Notes under the pieces: generated by a model
What the model was told of the DNA's origin: nothing
The model's database searches: none
What the model saw: only the letters and a program-made list of their open reading frames with translations
Position numbers and translations under genes: made by a program
DNA from: Arthrobacter sp. NEB 688
Lineage (GTDB): Bacteria > Actinomycetota > Actinomycetes > Actinomycetales > Dermatophilaceae
NCBI RefSeq assembly: GCF_013201035.1
Contig: NZ_CP053707.1
Location: forward strand, 3,162,001 to 3,226,000
Direction of reading: 5' to 3'
DNA length: 64,000 nt
Part shown: positions 8,805-18,470 of the stretch, one piece after another
How the letters are laid out: each line of letters starts with the position of its first letter
Numbering within the stretch: position 1 is the stretch's first letter

Positions 8805-9938
8805 ATGGGCATCCGGTTCGGACTCCTCAGCACCTACCCTCCGACCGAGTGCGGCATCGCCACGTTCTCCCGGTCGCTCGCCCAGCACCTCGAGGCCCAA
8901 GGGGCGCACGTCGAGGTCGTCCGGCCGGTCGGGCCTCGCGGCCTCACCTCCTCACCCGGTGCCACAGAGTGGCGGACCGACGAGCCCGGAGGGGCCCGGC
9001 GCGTCGCCCGCGCCCTGAGCGAGAGTGACGTCTGCCTCGTCCAGCACGAGTACGGCATCTACGGGGGCGCGGACGGCGAGGACCTGCTGGAGGTGCTGTC
9101 GTCGGTCACCGTGCCCGTCATCAGCGTGCTGCACACCGTGCTCGCCCGTCCCACCCCCAACCAGTACCGGGTCCTCGCGGGCGTGTGCGCCGAGTCGGCA
9201 GCCGTCGTCACGATGACCCGCACGGCCCGTGACCGTCTCGTCGACGGGTGGGGGATCGCACCGGAGCGCATCGCCGTCATCGGTCACGGTGCGGACGCCG
9301 GGCCGCAGGCAGAGGGGGCACGGCCCCACGAGGTCGGCCACCGACCTGTCGTCCTCACCTGGGGGCTGCTCGGCGAGGGCAAGGGCATCGAGTGGGGCCT
9401 GCGGGCCCTGGCCGGCCTCGGCGACCTCGTCCCACCGCCGCTCTACCGCGTCGTCGGGCAGACCCACCCCCGCGTCCTCGAACGCGAGGGAGAGGCCTAC
9501 CGCGAGCGGTTGCACTCCATCGTGGGTGAGCTGGAGCTCCACGCCGACGTGGCCTTCGACGCGAGCTACCTCCCGCGGACGGCTCTCCAGGCCCTCGTCC
9601 GCGACGCCGACGTGGTCCTCCTCCCGTACGACTCGCGTGAGCAGGTCACCTCCGGGGTCCTCGTCGAGGCAGTGGCCGCGGGCAAGCCGGTGGTGGCGAC
9701 GGCTTTCCCCCACGCGGTCGAGCTCCTGTCCGGCGGGGCCGGGCTCCTCGTCCCCCAGCAGGACGCGGCCGCCATCGGTGCGGCGCTGCGGCGGGTCCTC
9801 ACCGAGCCCGGGCTCGCCGCCGACATGGCCGACGCGGCCCGCACCCTCGCCCCCTCCCTGCTGTGGTCGGCGGTCGCCCGTGCACACCTGTCACTGGCAC
9901 GCCAGACCGTGCGGTCGGCGTCGGCGTCGGTCGCGTGA
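8805..9938 (+). CDS. GT4-like glycosyltransferase, first gene of the glycan operon
   Basis: 377 residues from the ATG at 8805. The N-terminus is MGIRFGLLSTYPPTECGIATFSRSL-like (PPTECGIA), typical of a GT4 subfamily next to GH130 genes. The donor domain has LTWGLLGEGKGIEWGL and a SGVLVEAVAAGKPVVAT signature. It overlaps the next gene by one base (TGATG), so the two are translationally coupled. Probably builds or extends a mannose- or glucose-containing glycan; the product is unknown. Confidence 0.85.
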   Translation: MGIRFGLLSTYPPTECGIATFSRSLAQHLEAQGAHVEVVRPVGPRGLTSSPGATEWRTDEPGGARRVARALSESDVCLVQHEYGIYGGADGEDLLEVLSSVTVPVISVLHTVLARPTPNQYRVLAGVCAESAAVVTMTRTARDRLVDGWGIAPERIAVIGHGADAGPQAEGARPHEVGHRPVVLTWGLLGEGKGIEWGLRALAGLGDLVPPPLYRVVGQTHPRVLEREGEAYRERLHSIVGELELHADVAFDASYLPRTALQALVRDADVVLLPYDSREQVTSGVLVEAVAAGKPVVATAFPHAVELLSGGAGLLVPQQDAAAIGAALRRVLTEPGLAADMADAARTLAPSLLWSAVARAHLSLARQTVRSASASVA

Positions 9939-10972
9939 TGGCCGACCCCCTGCCCTACCTCCACCTGACGAGGATGACCACGCGCCTGGGTCTCTACGAG
10001 CACGCCCTGGGGGCGCAGCCCCGACCTGAGCACGGCTACTGCGTCGACGACGCAGCACGCGCTCTCGTCGTCACGAGCCGGGACCCGGATGGCGGCGACG
10101 CGGCGGCTGCGCTCGGCGGCGTCTACCTCACCATGCTGCTCCACGCCGTGACGCCGGACGGCCGGATGCACAACCGACGCACCAGCCACGGTGAGTGGTC
10201 GGACACGGCCGGGACAGGGGACCACTGGGGGCGCGCGGTGTGGGCCCTCGGGGTCGCCGCGGCACGGGGGCACGGCTCCACGGCAGGCCGACGAGCCCTC
10301 GCCGGCGCCCGCATCGCCATGCGGGCCCGCTCGCGGTGGCCGCGATCCATGGCCTACGCCGCCCTGGGGGCGGCTGCCCTGCTCCACGCAGAACGACCCT
10401 GCGTCGATGACGACGTGCGGGACAGCGCCGAACGACTACTGCGCGACGCCCGCACCGTGCTCGTCGGCTCCTGCTGCACGACCGCATGGGACTGGCCCGA
10501 GGAACGCCTCACCTACGCCAACGCCGTGATCCCCGAAGCCATGCTCGTGATCGCCGCCAACTCCTCGAACGCAGTCGGGGCAGGGGCCGCCCTCGACCTG
10601 CTGGCGTGGCTCGTGCGCCAGCAGCTCGTCGACGGCCATCTCTCCGTCGTGCCCTCGGGCGGCCGCTCGCTCGACGCCGTCGGCCCGGGGTTCGCCCAGC
10701 AACCGATCGAGGTCGCCGCGCTCACCGAGGCGGCCTGGCGGGCCTTCCTCGTCACGCGCGACAAGGGATGGATCGAGATCGTCCGGGAATGCCGCGGGTG
10801 GTTCGAGGGCCGCAACGACCTGTCCCTGCCGATGCGGGACGAGGAGACCGGCGCCGGGTACGACGGCCTCGAACGTCACGGCGTGAACCTCAACCAAGGC
10901 GCCGAGTCGACCCTCGCGTGGCTGTCGACGCTCCAGCTCTCGCTCCTGGCCAGGACGCCGGCCGCGCGGTGA
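9938..10972 (+). CDS. Six-hairpin glycosidase-like protein of the GT/GH130 operon
   Basis: 344 residues. It has conserved-looking YCVDDAARAL and DWPEERLTYANAVIPEA motifs that recall (alpha/alpha)6-barrel sugar enzymes (epimerases and GH families) and also occur in proteins annotated as glycosyltransferases beside GH130. The catalytic role is not established. It starts on the stop of the previous gene and ends overlapping the next (GTGA), so it sits in the middle of a tightly coupled operon. Predicted cytosolic. Confidence 0.75.
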   Translation: MADPLPYLHLTRMTTRLGLYEHALGAQPRPEHGYCVDDAARALVVTSRDPDGGDAAAALGGVYLTMLLHAVTPDGRMHNRRTSHGEWSDTAGTGDHWGRAVWALGVAAARGHGSTAGRRALAGARIAMRARSRWPRSMAYAALGAAALLHAERPCVDDDVRDSAERLLRDARTVLVGSCCTTAWDWPEERLTYANAVIPEAMLVIAANSSNAVGAGAALDLLAWLVRQQLVDGHLSVVPSGGRSLDAVGPGFAQQPIEVAALTEAAWRAFLVTRDKGWIEIVRECRGWFEGRNDLSLPMRDEETGAGYDGLERHGVNLNQGAESTLAWLSTLQLSLLARTPAAR

Positions 10973-12444
10973 CCCGGCGGGAGCCCCTCACCGCGCATCG
11001 CGTGGCCGGACTCGTGCTGCGCCCGGACCCGGCGCGCGTGGTGAGCCGCCTCTTCCTCCCCGGGCAGGAGCTGGGAGGCAACGGCGAGTCGCGGTCGGCC
11101 GGCGTCGTCTCGCGCATCCTGGCGCTGCCCGACGACGTCGCTGCAGAGACCTTGGCCCGCACCGTCACGCAGTTCACCCCCCGGCACCACGACCTGGAGA
11201 AGACGTGGAACGACCACTTCGGCCTGGTGCGCCACCGGCTCCCCCAACCGCACGAGCCCTCTGCGGCCCATGACACGCTCATCGGCGCCTACTTCACGCA
11301 GGAGTTCGCGATCGAGGGGGCGGCCCTGTGCAACCCCTCCCTGGTGCTCGACCCCGACCAGACGGGCCTCCAAGCGGGGACGACGCGCTACGTCATGTCG
11401 GTGCGGGCGATCGGTGAGGGGCACCTGTCGAGCATCGAGTGGCGCGAGGTGCTCGTCGAGGCCACCGGCGAGGTGACGGTGACATCGGTCGATGCCCGCG
11501 GTGTGCTCGCCGACGTCGCACCGATGCCGTACTCGCGGGAGGTCTTCCGACACCAGCTCGAGGACCCCTCCGAGGACGGGAGCGACTGCGCGTTCGTGCT
11601 CTCACAGCTTCCGGCAGCCTTCACTCGCGCCGACCTCGACCTCGCGCTCTCCCGACTGCACGACCAGCGGCTCACCCGCGGCCCGGCTGCGCACACGGCA
11701 GAACGGTTCGACGCCGTGGCCGCCTCCTGCTACGCCGTGGAGTTCCCGAGGGGGTCGCGGCTCGGCGAGCGGGTGCTCATGCCACGCGGACCTCGCGAGC
11801 ACCAGGGCATGGAGGACCTGCGGCTGGTGCGGATGGTGCAGGACGGAGCCGTGAGCCACGTCGGCACCTACACCGCCTGGGACGGCCACCGCGTGGCCAG
11901 CCACCTCCTGCGGACGACGGACTTCCGCACCTTCGAGGTGCACCCCCTCAGTGGTCCGGGGGCCCACGACAAGGGTCTGGCGGTCTTTCCCCGCCGCATC
12001 GACGGCCGCTACGTCGCGCTGTCACGAGCGGACCGCGAGAGCAACGGCATCACCACGTCCGCGGACCTGGTCTCCTGGGACCGACCGCGCCCCCTCCAGA
12101 CCCCCCACGAACCCTGGGAGGTCGTCCAGCTGGGCAACTGCGGCTCGCCCATCGAGACCCCGTCCGGCTGGCTGACCCTCACCCACGGCGTCGGTGCGAT
12201 GCGCGAGTACTCCATCGGCGCGCTCCTCCTCGACCTCCAGGACCCCACCCGCATCATCGGGCGACTGCGGGACCCCCTGCTCTCCCCCACCGCGGCCGAG
12301 CGCAACGGCTACGTCCCCAACGTCGTCTACTCCTGTGGCGCAGCACTCCACGGCGAGACCCTCCTCATCCCCTACGGCTGCAGCGACCAGACGGTCCGCC
12401 TGGCCACCGTCGACCTCGCTCTCCTGCTCGCCGCGATGACCTGA
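10969..12444 (+). CDS. GH130-family glycoside phosphorylase-like protein
   Basis: 491 residues from the GTG at 10969 overlapping the previous stop. A five-bladed propeller of the GH130 type is indicated by GMEDLRLVR (E282, D283; the Asp is the family catalytic residue), NPSLVLDPD, and GNCGSPIETPSGWLTLTHGVG. It is longer than the shortest GH130 enzymes because of an N-terminal ~110-residue extension. Family members phosphorolyse beta-mannosides using phosphate. With the two glycosyltransferases and the cupin this suggests turnover of an intracellular or exported mannoside; the substrate is inference. Confidence 0.82.
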   Translation: MTRREPLTAHRVAGLVLRPDPARVVSRLFLPGQELGGNGESRSAGVVSRILALPDDVAAETLARTVTQFTPRHHDLEKTWNDHFGLVRHRLPQPHEPSAAHDTLIGAYFTQEFAIEGAALCNPSLVLDPDQTGLQAGTTRYVMSVRAIGEGHLSSIEWREVLVEATGEVTVTSVDARGVLADVAPMPYSREVFRHQLEDPSEDGSDCAFVLSQLPAAFTRADLDLALSRLHDQRLTRGPAAHTAERFDAVAASCYAVEFPRGSRLGERVLMPRGPREHQGMEDLRLVRMVQDGAVSHVGTYTAWDGHRVASHLLRTTDFRTFEVHPLSGPGAHDKGLAVFPRRIDGRYVALSRADRESNGITTSADLVSWDRPRPLQTPHEPWEVVQLGNCGSPIETPSGWLTLTHGVGAMREYSIGALLLDLQDPTRIIGRLRDPLLSPTAAERNGYVPNVVYSCGAALHGETLLIPYGCSDQTVRLATVDLALLLAAMT

Positions 12445-12473
12445 CCACCCCACGCCCACCCCGAAGGACACCC

Positions 12474-12887
12474 ATGGCGACACCGACCGCCCCCCGCCCG
12501 CACGCGACGTTCGATGCCGCCGCCCGCCAGGACAAGCCCTGGGGCCACGAGGTGGTCTTCGCCGGGGGCACCCACGGGTACGTCGGCAAGCTCCTCACCG
12601 TCCGCGCCGAGCACGCGCTCAGCCTGCAGTTCCACCGCTTCAAGGACGAGACGATCCACGTCGTGTCCGGCCGAGCCACCCTCGAGCACTACGCCGAGGA
12701 CACCCGCAGCGCCACGCGGAGCCTGTCCCCCGGCGACACCGTCCACCTCCCGGCAGGAGTCCGCCACCGCGTCCGGGCCGTGACCGACGTGCTCCTCGTC
12801 GAGGCCTCGACCTGCGCCCCGGGGTGGGCCGACGACGTCGTGCGCCTCGACGACGACTACGGCCGCAGCGGGACGACCGCCCGGTGA
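12474..12887 (+). CDS. Cupin, mannose-6-phosphate isomerase type II-like
   Basis: 137 residues from the ATG at 12474, with GAAGGA shortly upstream and 29 bp after the GH130 gene. It is a single cupin: KPWGHEVVF, LQFHRFKDETIHVVSG (His ligands and Glu), then PGDTVHLPAGVRHRV. It matches the small stand-alone type II PMI/GMP-like cupins that bind a metal and handle sugar phosphates. The last gene of the glycan operon, supporting mannose metabolism. An integrase remnant begins right after its stop. Confidence 0.8.
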   Translation: MATPTAPRPHATFDAAARQDKPWGHEVVFAGGTHGYVGKLLTVRAEHALSLQFHRFKDETIHVVSGRATLEHYAEDTRSATRSLSPGDTVHLPAGVRHRVRAVTDVLLVEASTCAPGWADDVVRLDDDYGRSGTTAR

Positions 12888-12891
12888 GCGG

Positions 12892-13098
12892 TCGCGCTCG
12901 TCCGCGGCCTCTGCTTCGGGAGACCATCGCGCTGCGGCCCTCGAACGTCGACCTGGGCGCCAAGGTCCCGGTCGTCCGGCACCCGCGCGCCATCGGGACC
13001 GCACCCGACGAACGACGTGACGAGCAGAGGCCAGGAACCAAGCAGGCAGACCCAATGACCGAATCACCACACCCGTGCTCGCAGCGCTGAGGCACCAC
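12892..13098 (+). pseudogene. Decayed fragment of a second integrase
   Basis: About 205 bp align by eye along their whole length with bases ~3640-3842 of the intact integrase, from the active-site Arg region through VPVLAALTHH. Shared peptides include LGAKVPVVR (LSAKVPVVR in the intact gene) and RAIGT. One base is missing from the CTTCGGGGAGA run and further indels break the frame. Neither the N-terminal domains nor the Tyr region is present. It is a scar of a related element, located exactly after the glycan operon. Confidence 0.85.
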
Positions 13099-13309
13099 GC
13101 CGAACGACCTCCCTGACCCGGGCGTCCGGTCCGGCACCCGCCGGATCGACCCGTCCGCCCGCCACCACGTGCATGGGGTACCCACCAGAGCTGGGCACGA
13201 CGTCGAACGAGCTGATGTCGGGCGGCCAGCCGGTCGACCGTCCGGTCGGAGAGGCATCCCGGGACGACGGGCTCGAGATGCGCCCCGTGCGAGGACCCGC
13301 CGGTGGTGA

Positions 13310-14566
13310 TCAGTCCACCGGCCCGGCCTGCGCGAAACGCTCTTCACGGAAGGCCAAGAGGCCGATGCGCAGCAAGGCACTGCCGTCGGTGGTGGCCGGG
13401 TTGATCCCCAGCAGGGCTTCGACTCTGCGCAGTCGATAGTCGACGGTGTTCGGGTGGACGTTGACGGCCACGGCCGTCGCCGCGCGGTTGCGACCCGCGT
13501 CCAGGTAGGCGTGCACGGTCTCCAACAGGTCCGGGTGGTCGGCGAGAGCGGCCATCTTCTCCTGCATCAGATCCGCCACGGGCCCGGGTCGGGCCAGCTG
13601 GAAGTCGACCAGGACGTCGTCCAGCCCATACAGCCCCGGGGGACGCCCGCCCCGGGTCACGACCTCGAGAACGTCATGCCCCAGCGCGACCGCCGCCGGG
13701 ATCTCGTCGACCGCGGCGACCACGTAGGCAGCACGGACCTCGACAGCATGACGGCCGATGCGCTCGACCAGGTCCTTCGCACGGGCCGGCGTCCAGTCCT
13801 CGAGCCCGTCCCGGACGTGCGGGAGCAGGATCAACCCTCCGAACGCGTCGAGCTCGAAAAGGACCCCGGAGAGCCGGTCGCCCCCGATCTCCCCCTCGAT
13901 CGCTCTGATGGTGCGTCGAGTGACGACGCGGCCAGCCTGCTGGTCCACTGCAGGGACCGCGGCCCGGAGGTCGACGGCCAGGACGAGGTAGGAGTCGGCC
14001 AGGGTCACCCCGTACGTCGACGCCACCCGAGGGCCCGTCAGCCCACCGGCCAGTGCCGACAGGATGGACTTCCGATGACCGAGTGCGTCCGTCTCTCGCG
14101 CGCGCATCTCCTCGACGTAGGCCGAGGTCACGATGGGCAGCACCTGCGCGAGGAAGCGCAGCATCTCGTGGCCGAGCGTCCTCACGACGTCCAGGTCCTC
14201 CACCGTGGCCAGGCCGACGACCGCGTCCCAGGTGACCCCGGTACCCACGAAGTAGGCCTCCTGGACCAGCTCGAGGGACAGCCCCTCCTCCGCGCGACCG
14301 TAGGCCGACGCGTAGATCCGTTCGGCCACGTCCTCCGGGAACCGTCGCCCCTCGACGGAGGCCTCGAAGGCCAGCAGGTTCTCACGAGCCACGGCGCGGA
14401 CGTCGACCTCCAGCAGGTCCGTCGGCATGCCCGCGTACCCCGGGACCCCCTCGGCGATGTGCCGGACGACCCGCTCGACGATCCGCGCTCGCAGCGGCGG
14501 CAGCAGCGCAGCGATGGGCTGCCCCGCGATGCGCAAGGAGCCGCGCTCGTCCCCGCTGGTCGTCAT
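13310..14566 (-). CDS. PucR/CdaR-family transcriptional regulator
   Basis: 418 residues from the ATG at 14566; a GTG 21 bp upstream is an alternative. It has an N-terminal helical region (RsbRD-N/PucR-like, ~20-160), a central degenerate GGDEF-like segment (~165-310, ADSYLVLAVDLRAAV) and a C-terminal PucR HTH (~350-410: LLETVHAYLDAGRNRAATA, NVHPNTVDYRLRRVE). Such regulators are usually single-gene activators of nearby metabolic genes. The secreted lipase is divergent with a 115-bp gap and is a plausible target. Confidence 0.88.
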   Translation of the reverse strand: MTTSGDERGSLRIAGQPIAALLPPLRARIVERVVRHIAEGVPGYAGMPTDLLEVDVRAVARENLLAFEASVEGRRFPEDVAERIYASAYGRAEEGLSLELVQEAYFVGTGVTWDAVVGLATVEDLDVVRTLGHEMLRFLAQVLPIVTSAYVEEMRARETDALGHRKSILSALAGGLTGPRVASTYGVTLADSYLVLAVDLRAAVPAVDQQAGRVVTRRTIRAIEGEIGGDRLSGVLFELDAFGGLILLPHVRDGLEDWTPARAKDLVERIGRHAVEVRAAYVVAAVDEIPAAVALGHDVLEVVTRGGRPPGLYGLDDVLVDFQLARPGPVADLMQEKMAALADHPDLLETVHAYLDAGRNRAATAVAVNVHPNTVDYRLRRVEALLGINPATTDGSALLRIGLLAFREERFAQAGPVD

Positions 14567-14681
14567 TTGGGCAGGATCACAGAACACGCGTCACATTTCC
14601 AGACGAGGAACAGTCGTGGCCCGCGACGACGCGGCGCGAGACTCGTTCCGCCGTGCAGCCCACCACAGGAGGGAACCCGAG

Positions 14682-15584
14682 ATGACCGCGCCCCCGACCC
14701 CGCTGTTCCCGGTGCTGGGTCGCTTCGTCGCGTCCTTCCTCACCGGCCTGCTGGCCCTCCTTCCCCTCGCGGCCGACTCCCGGGCCGAGGCCGTGGCGAC
14801 ATCGGCGGGGGGCGGGTGGAACGACTGGTCCTGCCGCCCCTCCCCGGTGCACCCGCAGCCCGTCGTGCTGCTGCACGGGCTCGGTGGGCAGGCCACGGAC
14901 AACTGGCTCTTCCATGCGCCGCTGCTCGCGGCTCGCGGGTACTGCGTCTTCTCCTCCACCTACGGACAAGGCGCGCTCGGTGACCTCGTCGGCGGCCTCG
15001 GATCCATGCGAACCAGCGCCCGGCAGGTGGACGCCTTCGTCGACCGCGTCAGGTCGGCCACCGGCTCCGCCAAGGTCGACCTCGTCGGGCACTCGGAGGG
15101 GACGACGGTCGCCGCCTACTACCTCAAGTACGCCGGGGGCCGCGACGAGGTCCAGGACTACGTGGGCTTCGGGCCGAACTACCGCGGCACCACCCTGCTC
15201 GGCGTGACCCGCCTCGTCAAGGCCGCCATCCCCGCACTCCCGAACACCACGGCCTTCGTGAAGGACCAGTGCGCCGCCTGCCTCGAGTTCCTCCCCCCGA
15301 ACCGCTTCCTCGACGACCTGGCGCGCGGAGGCTACGCCGTGCCAGGAGTCCGATACACCAACGTGGTGTCCCGCTACGACTCGGTCGTCACGCCCTACAG
15401 CAGCGGACGGATCGACGAACCCGGCGTGACCAACATCGTCCTCCAGTCGGTGTGCCCCGCCGACCTCAGCGGACACCTCGCGATGGCCGCGGACCCCAAC
15501 GTGAACCTCCTCATCCGACGGGCCCTCGACCCTCAGGACCCGCCCTCCCTCCGGTGCCAGCCCGTCCTTCCACTCCCGCTATGA
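14682..15584 (+). CDS. Secreted triacylglycerol lipase (lipase class 2-like)
   Basis: 300 residues with AGGAGGG upstream of the ATG. A signal peptide covers about the first 35 residues (FVASFLTGLLALLPLA then Ala-rich). The alpha/beta hydrolase domain has VVLLHGLGG (oxyanion loop) and the nucleophile Ser138 in VGHSEGT; four or more Cys residues suggest disulfides. It resembles actinobacterial lipases of the PF01674 type that act on esters outside the cell. Its stop overlaps the start of the next gene by four bases. Confidence 0.88.
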   Translation: MTAPPTPLFPVLGRFVASFLTGLLALLPLAADSRAEAVATSAGGGWNDWSCRPSPVHPQPVVLLHGLGGQATDNWLFHAPLLAARGYCVFSSTYGQGALGDLVGGLGSMRTSARQVDAFVDRVRSATGSAKVDLVGHSEGTTVAAYYLKYAGGRDEVQDYVGFGPNYRGTTLLGVTRLVKAAIPALPNTTAFVKDQCAACLEFLPPNRFLDDLARGGYAVPGVRYTNVVSRYDSVVTPYSSGRIDEPGVTNIVLQSVCPADLSGHLAMAADPNVNLLIRRALDPQDPPSLRCQPVLPLPL

Positions 15585-16492
15585 CACGACACGAGCCGCC
15601 CCGGCTCAGGCTGGTCGGGAGCGCGCCCCCATCGGGAGGCCCTGGACCATCGGCCCCCGACGACGGAGCTGCTTGGCCGTACCCCGCGGACGGTCAGTTC
15701 TCCTTCACCTCGTGGTTCGAGGCCTCTCGCCGCCTCTGCGGCAATGACGCCCTGCTGCCGCAGCGCGGTCGACGTGCCGCCGTCGTCGCCCCCGGAGCCT
15801 GCTTCCACATCGCACAGGCCTACAGCGCACTCCGCGAGGATCTTGGCTGGGGGCCGACCGACACCTACCACCCCTCGGAGCACCGCCTCGACCGCGGTTA
15901 CGACCACGTCGTCGTGCTGGACCCGCCCACGGGGTCACCGGACCTCCTCCCGACGCTCGACGAGATCCGGTGGAGCGGCGTCAGGCACCTCACCCTGACC
16001 AGCTCGAGCCGCTCGCGCATCGCGCGAGACGCAGCCGCCTCCGTGGTGTTGCCTCGCATGGCCGCGGACGACGTCCGCTTCGGCCTGACCGCGCTCGCCG
16101 CGCTGCGCGCCTCGCTCGGCGACGAGCCGCGGCGGTACCTCCCTGATGCCGAGCCCCTCTGGAAGAGCGCCGTCGACATCGCGGACAGGATCGCTCACGC
16201 TCGCCGCGTCACCGTGCTCGCTCGCGGTTGGGCACTCGGTCTCGCACACGCCCTCACCGCCGTCCTGCGCGACGACCTCGAGATCGACGCCGAGGCACAG
16301 CCGGCTCGCGAGTACCACCAGCGCATGCACCGAACACGCCGGCCGCCCGGTCTCGTGTGGGTGCTCGGAGACGTTGCGGACGAACTGATCGACAGCATGA
16401 GGCAGAGCGGCGCACCGGTGGCGCACCATCCGCTGGACCCCGCGGTCCAGCTCGCCATCGTCCACACCATCGCCGGAGCCACCAAGCATTGA
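15581..16492 (+). CDS. SIS-domain-like protein
   Basis: 303 residues from an ATG overlapping the lipase stop (ATGA). Two Rossmann-like halves recall sugar isomerase (SIS) domains: first SSRSRIARDAAASVVLPR, second RRVTVLARGWALGLAHALTAVL and QPAREYHQRMHRT. SIS domains bind phosphosugars in isomerases and regulators. No partner glutaminase domain is present. Coupling to a secreted lipase is unexpected. Call is by pattern; the exact function is not known. Confidence 0.65.
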   Translation: MTRHEPPRLRLVGSAPPSGGPGPSAPDDGAAWPYPADGQFSFTSWFEASRRLCGNDALLPQRGRRAAVVAPGACFHIAQAYSALREDLGWGPTDTYHPSEHRLDRGYDHVVVLDPPTGSPDLLPTLDEIRWSGVRHLTLTSSSRSRIARDAAASVVLPRMAADDVRFGLTALAALRASLGDEPRRYLPDAEPLWKSAVDIADRIAHARRVTVLARGWALGLAHALTAVLRDDLEIDAEAQPAREYHQRMHRTRRPPGLVWVLGDVADELIDSMRQSGAPVAHHPLDPAVQLAIVHTIAGATKH

Positions 16493-17042
16493 CCCCGGGA
16501 CTGCTGATCCGTCACCGTCACCGTCGACGACAAGCCGGCCGCTGAGTGCCTCGTGCGCAACGAGCAGCGACGGCTGAGACGCCGCGGTTGATGGTGGGCC
16601 CCCAGATCGTCGGTCGATACAAGGTCCAAAAACTGACGCGGTCATCGACACCCACCTCGACCGCCTGCTGCAGGCCGCAGACACGATCGGCGCACTGGAC
16701 CGCCGGTGAGGCCTGTCTCCATTTCGCAGACAGCTGCACGAAAGGTTCGGTCAGCGAAAGCGACCTGTGCCCGATGGCCGCCCGCTGCGATCCAGATGCC
16801 GCTCACACCCGGGCAAACGTGACCGTCCTGATCGCTCCCACTGAGTGACCGACATCGAAGAGAGACCCCAGGGGCCCGACGGACGGTGCCGGGATTGCAA
16901 AGCCCATCCGACCACCTTCGGCGACAACTTCGAGTCCTACCGGGGCGCAACCCAAAGCGATGCCTGACCTACAAAGACACCGAATCGTGCAGCGGTGCGT
17001 GCCCTAACCGTGCCCTCAAGGTGGGTCTCAGAACCGAACTAT
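16493..17042. other. Long gap with one doubtful 40-codon ORF
   Basis: Nothing recognisable for 550 bp. A GTG-started ORF at 16845-16967 on the plus strand encodes a Cys-containing peptide (GRCRDCKAHPTTFGDNFES) that might be the tail of a decayed gene. Codon use and frame continuity are poor elsewhere. This marks the transition from the ordinary-looking genes to the accessory string of small genes. Confidence 0.4.
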
Positions 17043-17299
17043 CGCTCATGCCGATGAGCGGGCGGTTCCGGGTCATCCCTGTGATGACGGGGAAACCGGC
17101 AGGTGACAGGGTTGCATCCCCGTCACCAGCCGACTTCCGCGTCATGACCGTGAGGCCGGAGAAGCTGCACGATGACGTGGCAACTGCTTCGGAATCGTGC
17201 AACGTCCGCGGCAGGCCAACGGCTCGCTCATGCCGCGCGTAGAACGATCGCTCCTGCCGATGTGCGGACGCCACCCGGAGCCGCCTGCGCCCTCACCGG

Positions 17300-17902
17300 T
17301 CAGGCCATCTCGCAGGGAATGCCCCGAGCATGCAAGGCACGTCGCACTCGTTCAGCAGCGGTACGGGAACCCGGTGACGACACCAGCATGTCGCCGAAGC
17401 CACCGACGAAAGCGCGCGGGGGCATGACTGCCAGCTCAGGACGAGGGTCAACGTGGGACCACTGAGTGCGCGTGCGCGACCACTCGGGCAGCGGATCGCT
17501 CTGGACAACCGTCACCCGCTCGATCTCGGCCCATGCCACCCACTGCTCAGGCACCCCTCTCCTGCACAGCACGAGGTGAGTCGGCGTCGCAAGGAGGGTG
17601 CGGGCTCCGAACCCGCGAGCCCACCAGACGGTGCGGGCAACGGACGCCGCAAGGAGTAGGGCCGCGATCACAGACCCCACGGCGATGTCACCGACTCCAA
17701 AACTGGCCCAGACAACAAGCAGTGCGAGCAGACCCGCAGGGAGGGCGGCGCGCACCAGCAGCCACCGACTGGATGCCACAAGAGTCGTCGCAGAGTCCAG
17801 GGAAGGCGCACCACCGTGCTTGTCGGTCCAATCGCGCGACGGTGGCTCGCTCACTGGCTCAGTATCCGGACGCCAGTCCGTGCTGCCGTAATGTCCGCTC
17901 AT
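17300..17902 (-). CDS. Membrane protein with PH-like domain
   Basis: 200 residues. Two transmembrane helices at ~48-70 and ~73-95, followed by a bacterial PH-like domain (TPTHLVLCRRGVPEQWVAWAEIERVTVV). A C-terminal helix RTAAERVRRALHARG follows. The start ATG at 17902 lies inside a palindromic repeat copy, so the repeat may also affect translation. Not recognised as a named family; unrelated in sequence to its neighbours. Confidence 0.7.
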   Translation of the reverse strand: MSGHYGSTDWRPDTEPVSEPPSRDWTDKHGGAPSLDSATTLVASSRWLLVRAALPAGLLALLVVWASFGVGDIAVGSVIAALLLAASVARTVWWARGFGARTLLATPTHLVLCRRGVPEQWVAWAEIERVTVVQSDPLPEWSRTRTQWSHVDPRPELAVMPPRAFVGGFGDMLVSSPGSRTAAERVRRALHARGIPCEMA

Positions 17903-17936
17903 GCCGCAGAGCGGCGAGCACTTGGGGCGCGATGGC

Positions 17937-18335
17937 CTACTCCTCTGGGAGGCGACCGCGACGAGAGAACACGCTCAGGGCGGACTCGGCTTCTCGCCGC
18001 ATGGTCTCCCACGCGGGTATCTCTTGCACAGCGGCCAACGAGGGGTAGTCGCCCCCGACCGCGTCAGCAGCCGACTCCCACACGCGCTGAAACTCGCGGA
18101 GCACGCCACGCTCCTCATCTGTGTAGACCTGCGACGTATCCAGCACAACGTCGAGGTGATGGACCCAATCCCCCCATTGCTCGATGACCTCGTGGGGGAC
18201 GTACACAAACGGCGGTGCGGCATGCTCGTACTCCGCCTGAGCGGCATAGGAAGACGCGAGTTGGAAGTACTCGATCAGACGATTTCGCACGCGTTGCTCG
18301 ATGATTCGATCCTTGAGCGGATCCGGTCCTGCCAC
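17937..18335 (-). CDS. Hypothetical cytosolic protein (132 aa)
   Basis: Mostly helical, with RIIEQRVRNRLIEYFQLASS at the N-terminus and PHEVIEQWGDWV in the middle. I recall similar small proteins encoded alone in actinomycete variable regions but cannot name a domain. It occupies its own interval between repeats at 17895 and 18400. Could be an immunity-type protein; that is a guess from size and context only. Confidence 0.6.
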   Translation of the reverse strand: MAGPDPLKDRIIEQRVRNRLIEYFQLASSYAAQAEYEHAAPPFVYVPHEVIEQWGDWVHHLDVVLDTSQVYTDEERGVLREFQRVWESAADAVGGDYPSLAAVQEIPAWETMRREAESALSVFSRRGRLPEE

Positions 18336-18470
18336 TCACACATGATGCTGCGGCGTCGACCCGGATCGCACCATTTCGGCCGGGGCGCCGGCCCACGAAC
18401 GCCCGCTCATGCCGCGCATCGTGCGGGCGGACGCATAGCTCTTGCTCCTGGCAGGACGCCCCGCGAAGTA

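Noticed and set aside
16845-16967. 40-codon Cys-containing ORF
   Set aside because: Possible gene tail, but no homology known and poor upstream context; left as part of a gap.
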